Program-made: the position numbers and the translations under genes
The notes under the pieces: model-generated
The model's database searches: none
What the model saw: the letters and a program-made list of their open reading frames with translations, nothing else
Told to the model about the DNA's origin: nothing
Part shown: positions 1 through 4,588 of the stretch, piece after piece
How the letters are laid out: each line of letters begins with the position of its first letter
Position numbering within the stretch: the stretch's first letter is position 1
Assembly (NCBI GenBank): GCA_024640585.1
Contig: JAHEEQ010000053.1
Span: 1,394-6,901 of the forward strand
Direction of reading: 5' to 3'
DNA: 5,508 bases
Source: Micrococcales bacterium
Lineage (GTDB): Bacteria > Actinomycetota > Actinomycetes > S36-B12 > UBA5976

Positions 1-1
1 C

Positions 2-97
2 TCAACCATCCTCTGGAATGGTGGAATGGCCAACTCAGCAATCGTCGACTTAGATCGAACTGCACTTCCTTCACTTATTCAGCTGGGCAGGAAGTAG
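2..97 (+). CDS. C-terminal end of an unrecognised protein (5' partial)
   Basis: A plus-strand frame is open from the window edge to a TAG at 95-97 and gives 31 residues ending in LIQLGRK. The composition looks protein-like (ILWNGGMANSAIVDLD), whereas all three minus-strand frames hit stops within about 30 bases of position 97. A second plus frame is also open across this stretch and runs on to about position 142, but that would place it antisense over a supported gene. I do not recognise the family from so short a tail. The stop codon directly abuts the stop of the opposing gene (TAG then TTA), a tight convergent arrangement that fits a real gene end. The sequence left of the window would settle it. 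Confidence 0.42.
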   Translation, partial: STILWNGGMANSAIVDLDRTALPSLIQLGRK

Positions 98-574
98 TTA
101 TTGCTCGCTCTTATCCAGAGGACCTTTCACAATATTGATTACGATTTCGCGAAGCGCTTGGACAATGAAGACCAAAGGCGCAAATGTTCCAAAACCAATC
201 AGTGTGCCGAGAATGAATAATCCAAAATCAAATTCTTTAGTCAAATTACCGTAGTAGTCATATTTGAGGTTTCCAAAAGTATTCCCAACCCAAAATCCAA
301 TAAACACAGCCTGAATCGAAATCCAAATCCACATTCGGCGAACTATGTCTTCAATACCACTCACACGTCTCTCTAGAAGAGTTGTTGGTACTTTCTTTTG
401 CAAGTCGCTTAATGGGAATGAATTCGGTTGATCTGTTGCTTCTTCGACAGCTATTGCCTCTGCGTCGTAATGTTTATCGCAGTTGTTGCATACATCAACG
501 CGTTCAGATCCTTGCCAGATCCAACGCTTTCCATAAAGATTGCGTTCAGCTTTTGAACATTTACATTTCTCCAC
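98..574 (-). CDS. Zinc-ribbon protein with two transmembrane segments, function unknown
   Basis: This is a 158-residue protein of no family I can name. It starts at a GTG (574-572) preceded by AGGAG with a 7-nt gap, which fixes the start well. The N-terminus has Cys4-x-Cys6 and Cys29-x-x-Cys32, a likely zinc-binding ribbon. A polar, acidic stretch (about 36-60) follows, then a basic segment (LLERRVSGIEDIVRR, 66-80). Two hydrophobic segments come next, at about 81-100 and 117-141, joined by a short Tyr/Lys-rich loop, and the tail is charged. The ribbon is probably cytoplasmic, with both termini on the same side. It is the second gene of an operon, 13 bp after the YbjQ-domain gene, whose N-terminal part has the same CxC...CxxC pattern. 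That suggests a shared partner or ligand, but metal binding is inferred from cysteine spacing only. It is convergent with the gene tail at 2-97. Confidence 0.8.
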   Translation of the reverse strand: MEKCKCSKAERNLYGKRWIWQGSERVDVCNNCDKHYDAEAIAVEEATDQPNSFPLSDLQKKVPTTLLERRVSGIEDIVRRMWIWISIQAVFIGFWVGNTFGNLKYDYYGNLTKEFDFGLFILGTLIGFGTFAPLVFIVQALREIVINIVKGPLDKSEQ

Positions 575-581
575 AATTTTT

Positions 582-586
582 CTCCT
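582..586 (-). promoter_or_regulatory. Ribosome binding site for the zinc-ribbon membrane protein
   Basis: AGGAG on the minus strand lies 7 nt before the GTG at 574 and just after the TAG stop (590-588) of the upstream gene. It decides the GTG start and supports translation of both genes from one transcript. Confidence 0.75.
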
Positions 587-587
587 A

Positions 588-1148
588 CTAGTTTTCTTCT
601 ATTTTTTCTATTCTCACAGCGGTCCCAGATACGAGAACACCTACTGCATCTCCACCAAAAACATTTGTAAGTCCACCACCTGCACCAAATGCACTAAAGG
701 AAATTCCAATTACTGCATTTGCGTCAAGGTTATATGCGCTTCTTGAAAGTGCCCGAAGTGCGCCGTTTTTTGCTTCGCGCCCTTTTACTCCAGCAGTGAG
801 ACCACTTGAACCGACTAATTGGGAGACGAGTCCTAAAACTTCTGTAATTCGATATCCAGGAACGTAATCAATAGTTGTTAAAACTAAATTTGGATCATCT
901 TCAGGTGCCGGTTCTTCGTGCCTTGGAATCCAGGCTAACTTGAGATTGCACCTTCCACAGACCTTTGCTCCATCAACAATCGAATCCTTAGCCCCTAACC
1001 GCCACATTGGATCGCATCGACAATAATCAGGTGGCAGTGGGACTTTGCCACATAAACTGCACCTTTTTCGTCCATCAGTTTCAATAACCTTTGGCTCTGT
1101 GTAGGTAGTCAAATAACAGTTGCAAAAACTAGTTGGATCGATTCCCAT
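588..1148 (-). CDS. YbjQ/UPF0145-domain protein with two tandem N-terminal zinc-ribbon modules
   Basis: The protein has 186 residues from the ATG at 1148. A TTG six codons upstream (1166) is in frame but has no ribosome-binding site, whereas the ATG follows AGGGGGA closely. The C-terminal half (about residue 88 onward) matches the YbjQ/UPF0145 family: LTTIDYVPGYRITEVLGLV at the start of the domain, a Gly/Ala helix region, NAVIGISF, and a closing GTAVRIEKI. Known YbjQ proteins are about 100 residues, are annotated as putative heavy-metal-binding and form ring-like oligomers; their role is unclear. The extra N-terminus carries Cys9-x-Cys11, Cys30-x-x-Cys33, Cys43-x-Cys45 and Cys64-x-x-Cys67, two copies of one module exactly 34 residues apart. 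A short acidic, proline-bearing linker (EEPAPEDD) joins it to the YbjQ domain. No signal peptide or membrane segment is seen, so it is probably cytoplasmic. It is first in a two-gene operon. The YbjQ assignment is firm; zinc binding is inferred. Confidence 0.88.
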   Translation of the reverse strand: MGIDPTSFCNCYLTTYTEPKVIETDGRKRCSLCGKVPLPPDYCRCDPMWRLGAKDSIVDGAKVCGRCNLKLAWIPRHEEPAPEDDPNLVLTTIDYVPGYRITEVLGLVSQLVGSSGLTAGVKGREAKNGALRALSRSAYNLDANAVIGISFSAFGAGGGLTNVFGGDAVGVLVSGTAVRIEKIEEN

Positions 1149-1170
1149 TATTCCCCCTGTGGTCAATCAG

Positions 1171-1198
1171 ATACTAATACATGCAGCGACAATGGGAA
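1171..1198 (-). promoter_or_regulatory. Candidate promoter for the YbjQ/zinc-ribbon operon
   Basis: On the minus strand, TTCCCA (1198-1193) and TAGTAT (1176-1171) are separated by 16 nt and resemble a sigma70-type -35 and -10. Transcription would begin near 1164, giving a short leader before the ATG at 1148. The matches are partial, and other placements in this AT-rich stretch are possible. Confidence 0.3.
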
Positions 1199-1215
1199 GT
1201 TTGTGCGGAATATGC

Positions 1216-1241
1216 TTGACATTACCCCCCCCCCGTATTTT
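1216..1241 (+). promoter_or_regulatory. Candidate promoter with a C10 tract in the spacer, upstream of the lipoprotein gene
   Basis: A perfect TTGACA (1216-1221) is followed by TTA, ten consecutive C (1225-1234), G and then TATTTT (1236-1241). The spacer as written is 14 nt, shorter than the usual 16-18. Two or three more C would bring it to 16-17. An alternative -10, TTTTAA at 1239-1244, already sits at 17 nt but is a poorer match. The transcript would carry a leader of roughly 70 nt into the lipoprotein gene at 1318. Homopolymer tracts between -35 and -10 drive phase variation of Neisseria porA and opc. Whether this tract varies is not visible here. Confidence 0.45.
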
Positions 1242-1280
1242 TAACTTTGTAACCGGGGGTGATAAAAATTGTCTAACCCT

Positions 1281-1290
1281 TTGTTAACAA
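1281..1290. promoter_or_regulatory. 10-bp perfect palindrome TTGTTAACAA, possible operator
   Basis: TTGTTAACAA is fully self-complementary and lies in the leader between the candidate promoter and the ribosome-binding site of the lipoprotein gene. It could bind a dimeric regulator. AT-rich palindromes of this length also arise by chance. Confidence 0.25.
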
Positions 1291-1304
1291 TACGTAATTT
1301 TCAA

Positions 1305-1311
1305 GGGGGGG
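1305..1311 (+). promoter_or_regulatory. G7 ribosome binding site of the lipoprotein gene
   Basis: A run of seven G preceded by AA lies 6 nt before the ATG at 1318 and can pair with the CCUCC anti-Shine-Dalgarno through G-C and G-U pairs. It is the only purine-rich stretch at the right distance, so it supports this start. Being a homopolymer, it is also prone to length change. Confidence 0.5.
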
Positions 1312-1317
1312 AATCAG

Positions 1318-1518
1318 ATGCATATAAAATCAGTAAAAAGCCTGCTTATAACACTTGCTTGCGTGTTTTCACTCGCTGCTTGCTCATCAAACAGCGGAAA
1401 TTCTGATTCTGGAAACAACAGTGATTCAGATTTTCCATGCTCGGTCGCTAAAGTAACAATTGACAATGGAGAAGCTAGTCAAACTTTGATTGACAACTAC
1501 AACAGTGAATGCCAGTGA
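1318..1518 (+). CDS. Small secreted lipoprotein, function unknown
   Basis: The protein has 66 residues and a clear lipoprotein signal: basic MHIKSVK, a hydrophobic core (LLITLACVFSL) and the lipobox LAAC with Cys22 as the predicted lipidated residue. The mature protein is only about 45 residues. A Ser/Asn/Asp/Gly-rich linker (23-38) typical of surface-exposed tethers is followed by a short folded-looking tail with Cys41 and Cys65, which could form a disulfide outside the cell. I recognise no family. The gene is AT-rich like the one after it and unlike the genes to the right of the tRNA. Its start is supported by the G7 purine run 6 nt upstream. Its promoter region holds the C10 tract, so its expression may be variable. 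The small size leaves some doubt, but the signal peptide and lipobox are convincing. Confidence 0.78.
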   Translation: MHIKSVKSLLITLACVFSLAACSSNSGNSDSGNNSDSDFPCSVAKVTIDNGEASQTLIDNYNSECQ

Positions 1519-1609
1519 GATAGTGCTAACAAAAACTGTTTATCGAAAATTTATTGAGTTTTCAGTAAGTTTAATTTAACCAGTTGAAAACCTTAACGAA
1601 TAGAGAAAA

Positions 1610-2071
1610 ATGGAAAACGAAAATTTAGAAAGCTATGATGAGTCAATTGAAAGTATTAGCAATAAGAAAAGATCCAAGAACAAGTTAATTGTTATCGGTG
1701 CAATTCTTATAGCTTTAATAGGAATTGTCTTTTTTTCCACACGGCAAGATTCATCAATAGGCAATGCAGACTGCAAGAGAATTTACAAACAGTTATCTAA
1801 TTCGGTATCTGCTATGAATACCTATTCTGGAACTGGGGTAATGGACACTTATATTTTAAGTAAGAAATTACTAAAATACACAAACAGTTTAGATGACATT
1901 GCAAAACAAATACCTAGTCCAGCTTCTGAACTTGTATCGAGAATGTCAGAAACTATTTATTACTACTCTTTACAAGGAATTGCCCAAGAAGACACAACTG
2001 CAACAACACAGGAATTAATTTCTGAAATCGAAGAGCTTGATGTTATATGTCCCTCACTAGGAATCGACTAA
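1610..2071 (+). CDS. Single-pass membrane-anchored protein, function unknown
   Basis: The protein has 153 residues. An acidic N-terminus (1-17) and a basic KKRSKNK (19-25) come before one hydrophobic segment (about 26-42, LIVIGAILIALIGIVFF). The remaining 110 residues follow, and the positive charges before the helix place them outside the cell. That domain has just two cysteines, Cys55 near the membrane and Cys147 near the end, possibly forming a disulfide, and is otherwise helical-looking (KKLLKYTNSLDDIAKQI, ELISEIEELD). I recognise no family. The ribosome-binding site is weak (a GAGA about 5 nt before the ATG). The gene starts 91 bp after the lipoprotein gene, in the same direction, without an obvious terminator between, so co-transcription is likely. 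Two 60-base lines I counted here were about 27% and 32% GC, well below the genes to the right. A strong terminator follows at 2121. Confidence 0.8.
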   Translation: MENENLESYDESIESISNKKRSKNKLIVIGAILIALIGIVFFSTRQDSSIGNADCKRIYKQLSNSVSAMNTYSGTGVMDTYILSKKLLKYTNSLDDIAKQIPSPASELVSRMSETIYYYSLQGIAQEDTTATTQELISEIEELDVICPSLGID

Positions 2072-2120
2072 TCCAGTTGACTTTTCTGAATATTAAGATT
2101 TAGATTTTCATACAGTTGTT

Positions 2121-2156
2121 AATCAAAAACCCTCCCATTTGGGAGGGTTTTTGATT
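2121..2156. terminator. Bidirectional rho-independent terminator (16-bp perfect stem)
   Basis: AATCAAAAACCCTCCC (2121-2136) and its exact reverse complement (2141-2156) flank an ATTT loop. On both strands the GC-rich stem core (CCCTCCC/GGGAGGG) is followed by TTTTTGATT, so it can end the plus-strand transcript of the membrane-protein gene and the minus-strand tRNA transcript. It begins 49 bp after the stop at 2071 and 4 bp from the tRNA 3' end. Confidence 0.9.
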
Positions 2157-2233
<77 letters not shown>

Positions 2234-2262
2234 CCATCGCCCTTGAGAGGCGAACTTGGGTG

Positions 2263-2291
2263 AGTTTAGTTGAGAGTGAGAGGGCGACCAA
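2263..2291 (-). promoter_or_regulatory. Candidate promoter of the tRNA-fMet gene
   Basis: On the minus strand, TTGGTC (2291-2286) and TAAACT (2268-2263) are spaced by 17 nt. The start point would be near 2256, about 23 nt before the tRNA 5' end. Both hexamers are partial matches; position and spacing are the main support. Confidence 0.4.
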
Positions 2292-2358
2292 ATTGGGGAC
2301 TTTGGGCACTTGAAGGTGGATTAGGTGCGGGTGCATGGTTTGGTTATGGAAAAAGCCT

Positions 2359-2365
2359 AAGGAGG
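2359..2365 (+). promoter_or_regulatory. Ribosome binding site deciding the SDR start
   Basis: AAGGAGG ends 8 nt before the in-frame GTG at 2374. It lies inside the reading frame if the upstream ATG at 2335 is used, and that ATG has no comparable site. This favours the GTG start. Confidence 0.65.
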
Positions 2366-2373
2366 CGAGTCAA

Positions 2374-3135
2374 GTGGATGTCGAGCGTCATCTAGACAAA
2401 GTTGTGATCGTTACAGGTGCCGGAAACGGTATTGGTCGTGCAACTGCATTTCGGTTTGCACTAGAGGGTGCGAAAGTTTTTGCATGCGACGTGAATGTTG
2501 CTGCAATGGAAGAAGCAAAAAAGATCGTGGATCACGAAGGTTTGGATGTTACATATGTAACTTGTGACGTTAGCAAACAAGAAGATGTCGATGCACTTGT
2601 AAAAGCTGCTGGTCCACGCATTGATGTGGTGGCAAATGTTGCAGGCATCATGGACTTCTTCCTACCACTTGGTGAAATGGATGATGAAACTTTCAATCGC
2701 GTAATGGCAGTGAATGTTTACGGTCCAATGCGTTTGAGTCGAGCTGTGCTTCCGATTATGGAAAAGCAAGGCGGCGGTGCGATTGTGACTGTTGCATCAA
2801 AGGCAAGTTTGGGTGCTGGAGCTTCTGGTACTGCCTACACAACTTCAAAGCATGCAGTGATTGGTTTGGTTAAGAGTATTGCTTATTACTACGGACCAAA
2901 GAAGATCCGTTCTAATGCAGTTTTGCCAGGAGCAGTTGCAACAGCAATTGGTTCAACTGCAATGCCTAAGGTTCCTTGGGCTTTTGAACGCGCACAGCTT
3001 TCAATGGCAACCATGAATCCGGTGCCTGCAGAACCTGATGAAATTGCAACCTTGATTTCATGGCTTGCAAGTTCAGAAGCATCAAACGTCAATGGCGCAG
3101 TTGTTAGCGCTGATGGTGGATGGGCTTCCGCTTAA
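2374..3135 (+). CDS. Classical short-chain dehydrogenase/reductase (SDR)
   Basis: An NAD(P)-dependent oxidoreductase of 253 residues from the GTG at 2374, the usual classical SDR length. Starting at the ATG at 2335 would add 13 residues (beginning MVWLWKKPK) ahead of a strong AAGGAGG. The motifs, in order, are the cofactor loop TGAGNGIG (14-21); Asp39 after strand 2, which favours NAD(H); Asp65-Val66; NVAG (88-91, a variant of NNAG); and the catalytic set Asn114, Ser142, Tyr155 and Lys159 (YTTSK), with the normal Ser-Tyr spacing. The C-terminal NVNGAVVSADGGW is the typical end of FabG-like members. The substrate cannot be told from sequence: ketone or alcohol conversion on a small molecule is expected. 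The frame ends 45 bp before the MBL nuclease gene in the same direction, so the two are probably co-transcribed with no obvious functional link. Confidence 0.93.
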   Translation: MDVERHLDKVVIVTGAGNGIGRATAFRFALEGAKVFACDVNVAAMEEAKKIVDHEGLDVTYVTCDVSKQEDVDALVKAAGPRIDVVANVAGIMDFFLPLGEMDDETFNRVMAVNVYGPMRLSRAVLPIMEKQGGGAIVTVASKASLGAGASGTAYTTSKHAVIGLVKSIAYYYGPKKIRSNAVLPGAVATAIGSTAMPKVPWAFERAQLSMATMNPVPAEPDEIATLISWLASSEASNVNGAVVSADGGWASA

Positions 3136-3180
3136 GTTTTATTTAGAGTACTTTCACATCTTCAGTTAGGGGATGATGAA

Positions 3181-4575
3181 ATGAACAAGAATGTCAGCAT
3201 CGATTTCCTTGGTGCCGCACGAACTGTTACCGGCAGTAAGTTCTTGGTTCGATCGAGCCAGGCAACCGTCTTGTTTGATTCGGGTTTATTCCAAGGGTTT
3301 AAAGAACTGCGGCTTAAGAACTGGCAGGACTTTCCAATTCCACCCCAAACAATCGATGCGATCGTCGTAACCCACGCGCACCTAGATCACTGCGGGTATT
3401 TGCCTGCGCTAGTGCGTGATGGGTTCGACGGTTCTATTTATATGACAACTTGGACTGCAAAATTGGCTGCAGTTGTTTTGCGCGATAGTGCAAAGTTGCA
3501 AACTGAAGATGCTGAGTATGCAGCTCGTAAGGGTTATTCAAAACACAGTAAGCCAAAACCACTTTACACGATTGAAGATGCTGAGAAAGCTATTTCCCTT
3601 TTCAAAGTTGTTCCATTTAGAAAAGCTGTAAGTGTTGCTAATGGGGTTTCGGTTACGTTCTATCCATCAGGTCACGTATTGGGTGCTGCATTTCTTGATG
3701 TAAATGTTGATGACAAGCGGTTGTTGATATCTGGTGACATGGGACGGCCACAACATCCAATTTTGAATCCTCCAGACCACATTCCATCAGGACAGTTCGA
3801 TGCAGTGTTGGTGGAGTCGACTTATGGAGATCGAGACCACGAAGTGCCCGCATCAGAGTTTGCGAATGCAATCAATCGCACAATCAATCGAGGCGGAAGT
3901 GTCTTAATTCCAGCATTTGCAGTTGATCGCACTGAAGTTATTTTGATGGAAATCAAGCGGCTGATGGAAGAGCAAACTATTAAGCGCGTGCCGGTGTATG
4001 TGGATTCGCCGATGGCACTGACCACTCTTGAGTACTACCGCGAGGCACTTGCTGCACACTCAGAAGATATTCGTGGTGATGTGGCAGCTGATAACGAAGG
4101 AAGAGATCCGTTCGATCCTGGAAGTTTGCATGAGTTGCATACAGTTGAGCAATCCAAATCAATCAATAAACCAAACTCCCCTTGCATCATTATTTCCGCA
4201 AGTGGCATGGCAACAGGTGGTCGTGTAGTGCACCATTTGGAAATGATGCTGCCAAATCCTAAACACACTGTTTTGATGGTTGGTTTCCAAGCAGCTGGTA
4301 CTCGCGGAAGGTCTTTGGTTGAAGGTGTTCAGTCGCTAAAGATGTTTGGTCAATACATTCCAGTGCGGATGGAAGTCGTACAGGTTGGTTCGTTTAGCGT
4401 GCATGCAGATCGCAAAGAAATGCTTGAATGGCTTGCCACATGGGATTCGAAACCAAAAGTTGTTTATGTAGTCCATGGTGAAGAAAGCGCCGCGGAGAAT
4501 TTCCGCGACGCTATCCGAGATTCACTTAATGTGATGGCAGTTGTGCCGCAAGACCAAGAACACGTGGTGCTTTAG
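3181..4575 (+). CDS. MBL-fold beta-CASP ribonuclease (Ysh1/CPSF73-like, RMMBL C-terminus)
   Basis: A zinc-dependent RNA-processing enzyme of 464 residues, probably cytoplasmic. The metallo-beta-lactamase core has HAHLDH (His65, His67, Asp69, His70), His165 in PSGHVLGA and Asp186 in SGDMGRP. The beta-CASP domain begins at VESTYGDRDH (Glu212, motif A) and includes SASGMATGGR (339-348) and GFQAAGTRGRSL (368-379). The C-terminal RMMBL part has FSVHAD (His408, motif B) and VVHGE (His432, motif C). All catalytic positions known from CPSF73-type nucleases are therefore present. Bacterial relatives of this group (for example TTHA0252 of Thermus) cleave RNA; it is distinct from RNase J. The start follows AGGGGATGATGAA, giving a fair ribosome-binding site. 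The gene lies 45 bp after the SDR gene and ends 13 bp from the convergent UPF0182 gene. Family assignment is firm; the RNA target is unknown. Confidence 0.95.
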   Translation: MNKNVSIDFLGAARTVTGSKFLVRSSQATVLFDSGLFQGFKELRLKNWQDFPIPPQTIDAIVVTHAHLDHCGYLPALVRDGFDGSIYMTTWTAKLAAVVLRDSAKLQTEDAEYAARKGYSKHSKPKPLYTIEDAEKAISLFKVVPFRKAVSVANGVSVTFYPSGHVLGAAFLDVNVDDKRLLISGDMGRPQHPILNPPDHIPSGQFDAVLVESTYGDRDHEVPASEFANAINRTINRGGSVLIPAFAVDRTEVILMEIKRLMEEQTIKRVPVYVDSPMALTTLEYYREALAAHSEDIRGDVAADNEGRDPFDPGSLHELHTVEQSKSINKPNSPCIIISASGMATGGRVVHHLEMMLPNPKHTVLMVGFQAAGTRGRSLVEGVQSLKMFGQYIPVRMEVVQVGSFSVHADRKEMLEWLATWDSKPKVVYVVHGEESAAENFRDAIRDSLNVMAVVPQDQEHVVL

Positions 4576-4588
4576 TTTTACCTGCGTT

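Noticed and set aside
382..746. Plus-strand frames opposite the zinc-ribbon membrane protein and the YbjQ-domain gene
   Set aside because: They lie opposite genes supported by ribosome-binding sites and domain motifs. The Cys-rich translation at 540-746 comes from reading the opposite strand.
1251..1265. CCGGGGGTGAT as a possible copy of the tRNA 3' end (att site)
   Set aside because: Only CGGGGG matches TAGCGGGGGCAGGAT without interruption; this is too short to call a repeat.
1525..1570. Weak inverted repeat (AAAACTG ... TTTTCAGT) as a terminator after the lipoprotein gene
   Set aside because: The arms are AT-rich and pair imperfectly over a long loop, with no U-tract in place; not a credible terminator.
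2889..3092. Minus-strand open frame within the SDR gene
   Set aside because: It is antisense to a gene with complete SDR motifs, has no family resemblance and no ribosome-binding site; it is a shadow frame.
3653..4268. Several short frames on both strands within the MBL/beta-CASP gene
   Set aside because: The host gene has every catalytic motif in order; the shadows have low-complexity or unusual composition.
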